A DNA stretch of 64,000 bases, from contig NZ_JASXSX010000001.1 of NCBI RefSeq assembly GCF_032085515.1, positions 1,302,001 to 1,366,000 of the forward strand, given 5' to 3'. The DNA is from Gleimia hominis (GTDB lineage: Bacteria; Actinomycetota; Actinomycetes; Actinomycetales; Actinomycetaceae). The notes beneath the pieces were generated by a model. It did no database searches, had not been told where the DNA came from, and saw only the letters and a program-made list of their open reading frames with translations. Of this stretch, positions 54,057 to 63,063 are shown one piece after another. The number at the start of each line of letters is the position of its first letter. Positions within the stretch are counted from its first letter, which is position 1. The position numbers were made by a program, and so were the translations under genes.

Positions 54057-55846
54057 TGGGTAACGCGGTTATAGCTTTAGTTTGGATACCTCAATGGCCC
54101 ACCTGCTCCCTTGCTATCGACGTGCCCGCAGGATCCGCCGCCGTGATTAGTCGCGGCGGAAAAGTACTGCACGCAACCATCGCGGCAAAACGGGAAGGCG
54201 TACGCGAAGGTATGAAAATAACGCTGGCGCGACACTTATCCTCAAAACTTATTGAACTGGACTACGACCCAGCGCGAGACGCACGAACCTTTGACGTAAT
54301 TTTAGACGCCCTAAACGCTGTAACCCCAATGCCAGTGGCTATCAGACCCGGAATCGCTTTCTTCAACGCCAAAGCCGCGTTGAAATACGGCACCACTGCC
54401 GAGCAACTACAAATCCAAACAATCAACGCGGTTGCAGACGCGGGGGCAGAAGCTTACATCGGATTAGGAACAGACCTGCTCCACGCCTGGGTGGCTGCCA
54501 CAACGGGAAAAGAACCTACCGAGCAAACCATCGCGAACCTCCCGCTGCGCTACTTGCAGGGGCTCGCGCCAATCCAGAATCTAGTTAACAACCTCCACCC
54601 CCTGGGAATACACACCGTGGGGCAAGCTAAAACAGTGGGGTTGAGTGACATCGCTACCCGGTTCGGTTTAGAGGGCATAACTTTGCAGCAACTACTGGAA
54701 ACCACCGGTGCGGAGCAAGCTTGGAATTACCCGGCGAAAAATATTAAAACAGTAAACAATATAGAAGAACAAATAATTTTTGAATCACCAGTAACCGACG
54801 TGGCCCTCGCCGTAGGGCGGATACAACGCCTATCCATAAACCTGATCCGCAAACTAGTAGAACAGCAAGCGGCCCCACGCATAATCACCACCACCGTAAC
54901 CGTAACGGCTGAAGGGCAAACACAAGAATGTGAACGACACTGGGCACTCCCAGATTTCCCCACGCCCAGAGAAATAACAGACCGCGTGCGCTGGCAAATC
55001 CAAGGTTGGTTAGATGCCCTATCTCGAAAAAATGCTGCCCACCAGGTGGAATCACAAGAACCCTGGGGGTTTACCAACATTCACTTAACTGCTAGCGAAC
55101 TAACTCCCATCGGGGAACAAACCCGTTCCCTGTGGGGACAGCGATGTGCCTCAGACCAACGCGCCAGCCGAACCGCATTAAAACTACAAGCGCAAAACGG
55201 TGTAGAAACCGTGCAGCGCGTGCGCGTAACCCAAGGGTATAACCCAGCTGAACGCATGCAGTACTACAACTGGGGAGAGCAAACCCCACAGGAACCCTGG
55301 GAAACTTGGCGGCTCCCAGACCAGTATGCCCACCACGGAAACTACCAGCCCACAGACCGGTGGGAAGGTCAAATCAACGGTGCCGCCCCCGCCACCGTGC
55401 TAGATACCCCCACCCCCGTGCAGGTATATGACGAAACTGAACAACCCGTATCCGTACGCGACGGCGGAAACATCACCGCAACCCCACGCACCATCACACT
55501 GGAGAAACCCTCCTTCCAAAACCCGCCTGGCGCATTAGCCCAATCCTCGTTTGAGACACCTTCCCAACCCTCGCTTGAGGCACCTTCCCAATCCTCGCTT
55601 GAGGCACCTTCCCAATCCTCGCTTGGGACGCCATCTCAAGACCTAATTGGACCGCCGTTTCAAGCCCCGTTCCCCTCACCGAACAGGCATACCATCAAAC
55701 GAGTGCGGGGTCCCTGGCCAATATTGGGACAGTGGTGGAGTGGAGAAGAACCTCAAGTTCTTATGGCATTAGAATGTGAGAACATCCCAGCACTACTCGT
55801 CGGGTGGCGAGCTGGAGCATGGACCCTGCGGGCGGTATGGTTTTAA
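54056..55846 (+). CDS. imuB: ImuB, Y-family polymerase-like mutasome protein
   Basis: A 596-residue catalytically inactive Y-family relative that recruits DnaE2 to the clamp. Its opening (ALVWIPQWPTCSLAID) lacks the DxD metal residues of active Y-family polymerases (compare VDMDSFF in DinB here), and the second acidic motif is also absent (AIRPGIAFFNAK). HhH-like regions follow (LRYLQGLAPI, IHTVGQAKTVGLSDIATRFG). The C-terminal region has LRVTQGYNP-type spacing and a repeat-containing Pro/Ser/Gln linker (about residues 496-530), then a terminal domain ending LVGWRAGAWTLRAVWF. Coupled to imuA'; tdk follows after 21 bases. Confidence 0.9.
   Translation: MGNAVIALVWIPQWPTCSLAIDVPAGSAAVISRGGKVLHATIAAKREGVREGMKITLARHLSSKLIELDYDPARDARTFDVILDALNAVTPMPVAIRPGIAFFNAKAALKYGTTAEQLQIQTINAVADAGAEAYIGLGTDLLHAWVAATTGKEPTEQTIANLPLRYLQGLAPIQNLVNNLHPLGIHTVGQAKTVGLSDIATRFGLEGITLQQLLETTGAEQAWNYPAKNIKTVNNIEEQIIFESPVTDVALAVGRIQRLSINLIRKLVEQQAAPRIITTTVTVTAEGQTQECERHWALPDFPTPREITDRVRWQIQGWLDALSRKNAAHQVESQEPWGFTNIHLTASELTPIGEQTRSLWGQRCASDQRASRTALKLQAQNGVETVQRVRVTQGYNPAERMQYYNWGEQTPQEPWETWRLPDQYAHHGNYQPTDRWEGQINGAAPATVLDTPTPVQVYDETEQPVSVRDGGNITATPRTITLEKPSFQNPPGALAQSSFETPSQPSLEAPSQSSLEAPSQSSLGTPSQDLIGPPFQAPFPSPNRHTIKRVRGPWPILGQWWSGEEPQVLMALECENIPALLVGWRAGAWTLRAVWF
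55541..55636. repeat. 24-base tandem repeat within imuB
   Basis: Four copies of a CAATCCTCGCTTGAGGCACC-type unit encode the eight-residue repeat (Q)SSLEAPS. Copies 2 and 3 differ by a single base. The unit is in frame, so changes in copy number would only lengthen or shorten a flexible linker. Confidence 0.85.
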
Positions 55847-55867
55847 ACCAGAAAGGGAAGGAAGGTC

Positions 55868-56494
55868 GTGGCAAAACTCTATTTCCGATACGGAGCCATG
55901 AACTCCGGAAAATCTACCGCACTGCTACAAGCCGCATACAACTACGAAGAACGCGGACAACGCGTAGCATTAGCAAAACCCTCCGTGGACTCCAAAGGAG
56001 ACCACTACATCATCTCCAGACTCGGAGTGAAACGCGAAGTAGACCTACTCGTATCCGCCCACGACAACCTCCGCACCAGATTCCGCTCCCTAACCCAAGG
56101 GGAAGACCCCAACTCCCTAATGCCCAACATAAAAGTAAAACCCATCGCCGCCCTACTAGTAGACGAAGCCCAATTCTTCACCCCCAAACAAGTAGACGAC
56201 ATGTTCAAAATAGCGGTCCTCGACAACGTCCCCGTACTCTCATACGGAATCCGCACCGACTTCCGCACCACCGCATTCCCCGGCGCCCGCCGACTCCTCG
56301 AAATCGCCCACACCCTCGAAGAACTAAAAACCATCTGCCGATGCGGCCGCAAAGCAATCTTCAACGGACGCAGAGTCAACGGACACTTCATCTTCAGCGG
56401 AGAACAAGTAGCCATCGACGGCGTAAAAGTCACCTACGAATCCCTCTGCGGCGCCTGCTACCTAGCGGAATCCGGTGGCGTCCTAGAACCGTGA
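55868..56494 (+). CDS. tdk: Thymidine kinase
   Basis: A 208-residue type II thymidine kinase making dTMP from thymidine. Walker A is GAMNSGKST, Walker B LLVDEAQFF, the lasso region holds FRTTAFPGARRLLEIAHTL, and structural zinc cysteines lie in CRCGRKAIFNGR and CGACY. The GTG start has GGGAAGGAAGG upstream. Located 21 bases after imuB and overlapping the SNF2 gene by four bases (GTGA), so it appears to be part of the SOS-controlled operon. The + strand here is markedly G-poor and C/A-rich. A long overlapping open frame in another frame is a by-product of that bias. Confidence 0.95.
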   Translation: MAKLYFRYGAMNSGKSTALLQAAYNYEERGQRVALAKPSVDSKGDHYIISRLGVKREVDLLVSAHDNLRTRFRSLTQGEDPNSLMPNIKVKPIAALLVDEAQFFTPKQVDDMFKIAVLDNVPVLSYGIRTDFRTTAFPGARRLLEIAHTLEELKTICRCGRKAIFNGRRVNGHFIFSGEQVAIDGVKVTYESLCGACYLAESGGVLEP

Positions 56495-59400
56495 ACAACC
56501 TCAAACAAACAATCGCCCAAGCCCGCGACCAAGACATCATCGGACTCGTCGGCCCCGCCACCTACGGGCAAGCCCTCCGCACCGTAGACCGCGGCGACGT
56601 GAAAACCCTCAACTACAACCACCAACAAACCCAAATAATCGCAAAAGTAAAAGGCGCCGGCGTAACCTACACCTGCTGGATAAGCCAAACCGGCCCACTC
56701 ATCCGCGACCTAGACCTAACCTGCGCCTGCCGCACCCACACCTACTGCAAACACGCCACCGCCGCACTCCTACAAGCACAAAAACAACTCACCCGAACCC
56801 ACCAACCCAACTGGCGCGCCACCCTCACCCCACTACTCGAACCCGACACACAAGGAACCCCACTCGCACTCGTCCTAACCACAGGCGAACAAATCCTAAT
56901 CACCCCCAGAAGAACTGGCAAAACCCACAAATGGATAGCCAAACGCGCGTCCTGGGCAGACCTCACCTCCACCAAATGGGAATCAGTAACCCGCGGAATC
57001 AGACCCGACCACCTGAACATAATCCGCCGCATCTACCAACAAGCCCGCACCAGCCCCACATGGACCAGCCCCAACCACGTCACCCTCAACGCCCTCGGCG
57101 CACAAGCACTCGAACTCCTCAAAGAAGCACAAACCCAAGGCATCCAACTATTCACACAAACCCAAACCGAACTCGACCCCCTCACCATCACCAGCAACGG
57201 AGTCGACCTCCAACTCCAAACCACCACGCACGAACACGGCCTCAACCTCCTCGTGCGCATCCGCGAAAACCAGCTACCCATCAGTAAATACCGCATAATC
57301 GAAACCCACCCACCCCTCGTGCTATACGAAAACAAACTCACCCACGTCCGCACCGCCCCCCAACCCCTCCTCGAACTCGCCCGCACCCACAAACCCATCA
57401 CCATCCCCAACCCCGACCTACCCGACTTCTACCTCAACTACGCCCCCCGCCTCAAACAACTCCTAGACCAAGACAGTCAAGCAGTGCGCGGCCCCAAACT
57501 AAAAGGTATCGCCCGCTTCACCCCCGGACGCATCCAAATCAACTTCGAAGCCACCTACCAAGCAGGCAACCAAGAAATCCACCTAACCCCACAGCAAGTG
57601 CGCTCGCGGTTCCACTCCGACATCCAAACCTTCCGCCAGCAAATCCGGGACCTAGCGAACGAATTCCACCCCCTACGAGCCACCGAAAAAACCCAGTACC
57701 TAGACCTAGCGGACCTGAACGCTTTCCTCCAATGGGCACCCGCGGCCAGTGCACAACGCGACTGGCTCACCTGGGAGATTGACGACCAACTGCGCGATAT
57801 TGACGTGGTAGACCAACCGGTTGACTTCCACGCGCAAGTTTTGGACGCAGACGACCCAGACTGGTTCGAACTCAAAATAGCGGTGGACGTAGATGGAGAG
57901 TCCGTGCCATACGGCGATATTTTGCAGGCCGTGGCCACAAACCGCACGTGGGTACGCACCCCATCGGGACGCTGGGCGCAAATTGACTCAAACATAGTGC
58001 AGCGGATCCAACAACTCCTGCACGATCTTGGGCAAGAGCGCGATAACAAAACACACGTGCCCACTCACTCGCTGGGGCTGTTGAAACTCCTAGAAGAATT
58101 AGACGTCAAAGTGGTGGGGGACAGCAGCTGGTACCAGAATATGCGCGCGCTCCTCCTCGACGAAGAATCCCACGAGAACAATAATGCCTTTACACCACCG
58201 GTTTCACAGCCAGAGAATGCGCAGCTGCGGGACTATCAACTCGGTGGCGTGCGCTGGTTGCAGCGCGTCACCACCCGCGGATTCGGAGCGATTCTAGCCG
58301 ACGACATGGGACTTGGGAAAACCATGCAGCTACTGGCCATGATTCAAACCAAAAAAGACGAAGGGCAACTGAACCAAGGTGTGCTCGTGGTCGCCCCCAC
58401 ATCAGTGGTGAGCACTTGGCTAACGGAAACGCGGCGTTACTTCCCGAACTTGAAGGCCGCGGCTGTGCCCGGCATGCAATCGCGCAGAGCACACGCGCTG
58501 ACCACGTTGCTTGACGACACCGATATCCTCATTACCTCGTGGGCACTACTGCGGCTCGAAGCCACGCAATATGAGGAACTGGAGTTGGACGGCGCCATAT
58601 TTGATGAGGCGCAAGCAATAAAGAACCCCACTACAAACGGGCATAAAGCGGCTCGCAGCCTCAAAGCCCCGTGGAAAGTGGCGGTCACCGGTACGCCGGT
58701 TGAGAATACGGTGCGTGACCTGTGGTCTTTAATGCGAGTGGTGAACCCGCCACTCCTTCCCGGATTGTCAGCGTTCAACGAGCAGTATCGCCGGCCGATT
58801 GAAATTGATGAAAACCCGCAGGCACTGACTCAACTGCGTGGGCTCACCAGCCCGTTTATACTGCGGCGCACAAAAGAGCAGGTGGCGCGCGAGCTACCCG
58901 AAAAGATTGAACAAACCCTCGCGGTAGAGTTGGACGGCCCCCACCGGGAAGTGTACGAGCGGGCCCTCATGAAAGAACGCAAACGTATTCTGGGGCTAGA
59001 AGACGACGAATCCAGTGCAGCGGATATCCTCGCGGCCCTGACCCGCTTGCGGCTGCTGGCTTTGGACCCGACTTTGGTTCCACTGGAGGCGGAGCAGGAG
59101 AGTGGCGACACCGACACCCAGTCGGCAGACAAAAACGCGTCGCGAGCACAGCGAGTAGAACAATCCGCGTCGGCTAAAACCCGGTTGCTGCTATCGCACG
59201 TTGACGAACTGGTGGCCAGTGGCCACAGCGTGCTCGTTTTTTCGCAGTTCACGCGGTATTTGCAAAAGATCCGGGAGCAATTGGAACGAAAAGATATTGC
59301 TGTGGCTTACCTAGATGGGCATACGCGCCACCGTGACCAAGTAATAAAGAGTTTCACGTCTGGGCAAAAACACGTTTTCCTCATCTCGCTGAGGGCCGGT

Positions 59401-59667
59401 GGTACCGGGCTTACGCTCACGCAAGCGGACTACGTGTACCTGATGGACCCGTGGTGGAATCCAGCGGTTGAACAGCAGGCGATCGACCGAGCCCACCGCA
59501 TCGGGCAGACGAAAACGGTGAATGTGTACCGGTTGGCGAGCGCGGACACGATTGAAGAAAAAGTGCTTGCCCTACAGGAACACAAGCGGAAGGTGACCAG
59601 TCAGGTCCTCAGCGATGCGTCGCCCACGTTGACGCGTGAGGATCTACGGGAGCTGCTGCAGATTTAA
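56491..59667 (+). CDS. SWIM/SNF2 family ATP-dependent helicase
   Basis: A 1058-residue Swi2/Snf2 ATPase. N-terminal SWIM zinc finger CACRTHTYCKH (Cys78, Cys80, Cys86, His88), a middle region of about 450 residues typical of bacterial SNF2 proteins, then the motor: Walker A ADDMGLGKTMQLLAM (about 600), DEAQAIKN (about 703), VTGTPVENTVRDLWSLM, and the C-terminal motif VI in QAIDRAHRIGQTKTVNV. Bacterial SNF2 ATPases (RapA/HepA types) remodel protein-DNA or RNA polymerase complexes. GTG 56491 overlaps the tdk stop. Composition changes sharply at about 57,500, inside the gene. Function in the SOS locus is unknown. Confidence 0.92.
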   Translation: MNNLKQTIAQARDQDIIGLVGPATYGQALRTVDRGDVKTLNYNHQQTQIIAKVKGAGVTYTCWISQTGPLIRDLDLTCACRTHTYCKHATAALLQAQKQLTRTHQPNWRATLTPLLEPDTQGTPLALVLTTGEQILITPRRTGKTHKWIAKRASWADLTSTKWESVTRGIRPDHLNIIRRIYQQARTSPTWTSPNHVTLNALGAQALELLKEAQTQGIQLFTQTQTELDPLTITSNGVDLQLQTTTHEHGLNLLVRIRENQLPISKYRIIETHPPLVLYENKLTHVRTAPQPLLELARTHKPITIPNPDLPDFYLNYAPRLKQLLDQDSQAVRGPKLKGIARFTPGRIQINFEATYQAGNQEIHLTPQQVRSRFHSDIQTFRQQIRDLANEFHPLRATEKTQYLDLADLNAFLQWAPAASAQRDWLTWEIDDQLRDIDVVDQPVDFHAQVLDADDPDWFELKIAVDVDGESVPYGDILQAVATNRTWVRTPSGRWAQIDSNIVQRIQQLLHDLGQERDNKTHVPTHSLGLLKLLEELDVKVVGDSSWYQNMRALLLDEESHENNNAFTPPVSQPENAQLRDYQLGGVRWLQRVTTRGFGAILADDMGLGKTMQLLAMIQTKKDEGQLNQGVLVVAPTSVVSTWLTETRRYFPNLKAAAVPGMQSRRAHALTTLLDDTDILITSWALLRLEATQYEELELDGAIFDEAQAIKNPTTNGHKAARSLKAPWKVAVTGTPVENTVRDLWSLMRVVNPPLLPGLSAFNEQYRRPIEIDENPQALTQLRGLTSPFILRRTKEQVARELPEKIEQTLAVELDGPHREVYERALMKERKRILGLEDDESSAADILAALTRLRLLALDPTLVPLEAEQESGDTDTQSADKNASRAQRVEQSASAKTRLLLSHVDELVASGHSVLVFSQFTRYLQKIREQLERKDIAVAYLDGHTRHRDQVIKSFTSGQKHVFLISLRAGGTGLTLTQADYVYLMDPWWNPAVEQQAIDRAHRIGQTKTVNVYRLASADTIEEKVLALQEHKRKVTSQVLSDASPTLTREDLRELLQI

Positions 59668-59684
59668 TCACAGGCACTCCCGTT

Positions 59685-59700
59685 TCGAACAAGTGTTCGA
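59685..59700. promoter_or_regulatory. SOS box and -10 element of dnaE2
   Basis: TCGAACAAGTGTTCGA is a perfect LexA site. It is followed at once by TACAAT (59701-59706), a strong -10 hexamer directly abutting the first start codon. Confidence 0.92.
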
Positions 59701-59706
59701 TACAAT

Positions 59707-62700
59707 ATGGGGGTGTCTTACGCTGAACTGCATGCGCACAGCGCTTATTCGTTTCTACATGGGGCGGACATGCCCAGCCGCATGGTGGAGCGTGCGCACC
59801 AATTGGGGCTGAGTGGAATCGCGGTGTTGGACTACGACGGCATGTACTCCACAATGCAGACTAATACGGCGGCCAGGCAGGTGGGGATGCCGGTGGTGCA
59901 GGGCACGGAGATACGTTTGGATTCCCAAACTCACCTGCCCATTTTGGCTCGTAACGTGCGTGGTTACGAAGACTTGTGTGCAGCTATCTCGCATTTTCAG
60001 CTTGCGGCCGGGCAGAAAACAGATTCTATTTTTTCGCTTGAGGAACTAGCAACTCATTCGCATGGGAACTGGACTGTGCTCACGGGCACGAACCATTCTT
60101 TAGTGTGGCGAGCGTTAAAAGAAACTGGGATGGCAGGTGCTGTTCGGGCGGTGGAGCATTTGCGGGAGTTATTTGGGCACGTGTGTGTTGAGTCGGCTCT
60201 GAAAAGCCCGGCGCAGTGGGAGGATGCGCAAGCGCTCCACGAGTTAGCAGCTAAAACGGGGGCGGCGCTGGTGGCCACCGGTGCTGCCCGGGCAGCTGGG
60301 CCAGAATCTGTGCGCCGCGCACACGTGTTGCGCGCAATCCAGTTGGGGGGCTCACTTTCGCAGGTGCAACCGTACTTGGAGGCGTACCCACCGATCTTGC
60401 GAAGTGAAAACCAGATGCTGCAAATCCACCGCGACTACCCTCAGGCCGTGTGGAATGCGGCGGAAATAGCGGAAGAACTGGCGTTTGACGTGCGTTTACT
60501 GGCCCCGCAATTACCGCGCGCGCAGGTGCCTGCGGGGTATTCGGAGGAAACTTGGTTGCGCCAGTGTGTTGAGGTTCAGGGGCGGAAGAAGTATGGGACC
60601 CGCACGCAGGCTCCGCAGGCGTGGGCGCTGCTCGATAAGGAACTGGGACTGATCTGCAGTTTGAACTTCGCGGGGTATTTTCTGATCGTGAAAGAGATTG
60701 TGGATTATTGTGCGCAGAACAATATTTTGTGCCAGGGACGGGGGTCGGCCGCTAACTCGGCGGTGTGTTACGCGTTGGGGATCACCGCGGTGGATGCGGT
60801 GCGGCACAAGATGATGTTTGAACGGTTCATTTCGCCGGGCCGCTCGTCCCCTCCGGATATTGACTTGGATATTGAAGCGCAGGCGCGTGAACGGGTGATT
60901 CAACACGTGTACGACAAATACGGGCGTGAATGCGCAGCGCAGGTGGCGAACGTGATCACGTACCGCAGGAAGTCTGCGGTTCGGGATGTGGCGAAGGCGT
61001 TTGGGTATTCAGAGGATGTGGCGCGCGCGTGGTCTGCGGATCTGGATGTGAAAGCGGATAAGAATGTGATGGAGATGGCGCAAAGCGTGCGGGGGTTGCC
61101 ACGGCACATGGGGATTCACCCCGGTGGAATGGTGCTGACCCGCAGCCCGGTTTCACGCACTTGTCCGATCACGTGGGCGACGAAACCGGGGCGGACTGTA
61201 CTGCAGTGGGATAAGGAGGACTGCGAAGCGGCGGGTTTAGTGAAGTTTGACCTGTTGGGGTTGGGCATGTTGGGGGCGTTGCGGCGCATGTACGACGCGT
61301 TATCGAACGCGGGGTACCAGTGGCGGGGAAAACCTTATTCGTTGCATAACATGCCGCAGGAGGATCCGAAAGTGTACGACTTGTTGTGTAATGCGGACAC
61401 GGTGGGGGTGTTCCAAGTGGAGTCGCGCGCGCAGATGAACACGTTACCGCGGCTGCGGCCCCGCTGTTTTTACGACATTGTGATTGAGGTGGCTTTGATT
61501 CGGCCCGGTCCGATTCAAGGGCAGGCGGTGAACCCGTATTTGCGTAGGCGCGCGGGCGAGGAGCCGGTTACGTATCCGCATCCGATTTTGAAGCCGGTGC
61601 TAGCGAAAACCCTTGGGGTGGCTCTGTTTCAAGAGCAGATGATGCAGTTGGCGGTGGTTGGAGCCGGGTTCACTCCGGCGCAGGCCGATCAGTTACGCAA
61701 AGCGATGGGTTCGAAGCATCATGCGCAGCGGATGGAGTCACTGCGTCCACTGTTGTTCGCGGGGCTGGCGAAAAATGGGATTACCGGTGTAGCTGCCGAC
61801 CAGATTTACGAGAGTTTGCAAGGGTTTTCAGAGTTCGGGTTCCCCGAGTCGCACTCGTTTTCGTTCGCCTATATTGTTTACGCTTCCGCTTGGTTGAAAG
61901 TGCATTTTCCTGAGGAATTCTACGCCGCAATTCTAGCTAGCCAACCGATGGGGTTTTACTCCCCGGCTTCGCTCGTGCAAGACGCACGTGCCCACGGAGT
62001 GCGAGTGGAACGCGCGGACGTGAACTATTCCCACTTCCACGCGCGCGTAGAGCAAGTGGGCGCGAAGCCAGCCGGCTCACAGCAAATGGGCGCGAAGCCA
62101 GCCGGCTCACAGCGTGTGAATGCGGAACAAACCTGCTCGCCGCGAGTTGAGGTGAAACAAACTTGCGTGAGGAAGCGGATTGCACCGGTGGAACCCGATG
62201 AGTCTAAGGCCGTGCGGTTGGGTTTGGATTCAATTAGGGGAGTGGATGAAGTGGTGGCGGACCGGATTGTTCAAGCCCGTGGGGACGCGGCTTTTACGTC
62301 TTTGACGGATCTGGCTCACCGCGCCGGCCTATCACGTGGGGACGTGCAGCGGTTAGCGCACGCGGGGGCCTTAACCAGTTTGGGAGTATCGCGCCGAGCA
62401 GGGTTGTGGAATGCGCAGCTCGTGGCCAGCAGTGCGCAGCAACTGACACTGCCGATCGACTGGGAGTTAAAGCGTGACTTACCTGCGATGAGCCCAACCC
62501 AAGCAGTAGTTGAAGACTACCTGTCGACCGGGCTTAGTGTTGACGCGCACCCCATGCAGCTAGTGCGCAGCCAGTTGCAGTCACAAAACATCCTCACGTG
62601 CCAAGAAGCTAAAACCCAACCTGACGGTAAACGCGTGAAAACCGCGGGGGTAGTGACGCACAGGCAGCGTCCACAAACAGCCGGGGGCGTAGTGTTCTTG

Positions 62701-62901
62701 TCGCTGGAGGACGAAACTGGGTTAGTCAACGTAGTGTGCCAACGGAACCTGTGGGAACGCTACCGCAAAGTAGCGCTCACCAGCCGGGCACTAATAGTGC
62801 GCGGAATGCTTGAAACCGATCGGGGTGCACACGTGTTCATAGCCGACCAATTGATTGCCTGCCCCATCCCCGTGTCCGGACGCTCCCGCGACTTCCGCTA
62901 A
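59707..62901 (+). CDS. dnaE2: Error-prone DNA polymerase III alpha subunit DnaE2
   Basis: A 1064-residue C-family polymerase for SOS mutagenesis. PHP domain begins YAELHAHSAYSFLHGAD; catalytic acidic residues in PDIDLDIE and GLVKFDLLGLGML; fingers FPESHSFSFAYIVYASAWLK; HhH region FTSLTDLAHRAGLSRGDV; OB domain near FLSLEDETGLVNVV. No beta-clamp motif is plain at the C-terminus, as typical of DnaE2, which relies on ImuB. A repeat-built insert lies at residues about 783-822. With -10 TACAAT ending at 59706, transcription should begin near 59713, where an in-frame GTG lies: translation may be leaderless there instead of from ATG 59707. Confidence 0.94.
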   Translation: MGVSYAELHAHSAYSFLHGADMPSRMVERAHQLGLSGIAVLDYDGMYSTMQTNTAARQVGMPVVQGTEIRLDSQTHLPILARNVRGYEDLCAAISHFQLAAGQKTDSIFSLEELATHSHGNWTVLTGTNHSLVWRALKETGMAGAVRAVEHLRELFGHVCVESALKSPAQWEDAQALHELAAKTGAALVATGAARAAGPESVRRAHVLRAIQLGGSLSQVQPYLEAYPPILRSENQMLQIHRDYPQAVWNAAEIAEELAFDVRLLAPQLPRAQVPAGYSEETWLRQCVEVQGRKKYGTRTQAPQAWALLDKELGLICSLNFAGYFLIVKEIVDYCAQNNILCQGRGSAANSAVCYALGITAVDAVRHKMMFERFISPGRSSPPDIDLDIEAQARERVIQHVYDKYGRECAAQVANVITYRRKSAVRDVAKAFGYSEDVARAWSADLDVKADKNVMEMAQSVRGLPRHMGIHPGGMVLTRSPVSRTCPITWATKPGRTVLQWDKEDCEAAGLVKFDLLGLGMLGALRRMYDALSNAGYQWRGKPYSLHNMPQEDPKVYDLLCNADTVGVFQVESRAQMNTLPRLRPRCFYDIVIEVALIRPGPIQGQAVNPYLRRRAGEEPVTYPHPILKPVLAKTLGVALFQEQMMQLAVVGAGFTPAQADQLRKAMGSKHHAQRMESLRPLLFAGLAKNGITGVAADQIYESLQGFSEFGFPESHSFSFAYIVYASAWLKVHFPEEFYAAILASQPMGFYSPASLVQDARAHGVRVERADVNYSHFHARVEQVGAKPAGSQQMGAKPAGSQRVNAEQTCSPRVEVKQTCVRKRIAPVEPDESKAVRLGLDSIRGVDEVVADRIVQARGDAAFTSLTDLAHRAGLSRGDVQRLAHAGALTSLGVSRRAGLWNAQLVASSAQQLTLPIDWELKRDLPAMSPTQAVVEDYLSTGLSVDAHPMQLVRSQLQSQNILTCQEAKTQPDGKRVKTAGVVTHRQRPQTAGGVVFLSLEDETGLVNVVCQRNLWERYRKVALTSRALIVRGMLETDRGAHVFIADQLIACPIPVSGRSRDFR
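62051..62170. repeat. 30-base repeats inside dnaE2
   Basis: Two near-identical 30-base copies (62051-62080 and 62081-62110, one difference) followed by two degenerate ones. They encode four imperfect ten-residue repeats, QVGAKPAGSQ, QMGAKPAGSQ, RVNAEQTCSP and RVEVKQTCVR, between the polymerase fingers and the HhH region. Confidence 0.8.
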
Positions 62902-63063
62902 CCAAGGTGCAGCGCCGTGAAACGTACGCTAACACGGGCGCGACGCTCAGAGCCCCGCTGGCTCAAACGCAATGTCCCAAAACCGAGACAGCTCAAACGC
63001 AACGCCCGGAACCCCGATAACTAGAACGTGCCCCGTTGGGGCAACGACACCAACCGTTTGACA

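Noticed and set aside
55804..56490. Long open frame through tdk, continuous with the SNF2 frame, suggesting a 1287-residue protein
   Set aside because: The upstream 229 codons give Arg/Pro/Thr-rich low-complexity sequence unlike any SNF2 protein and overlap tdk, whose Walker and zinc motifs are intact. The absence of stops follows from the G-poor strand bias.
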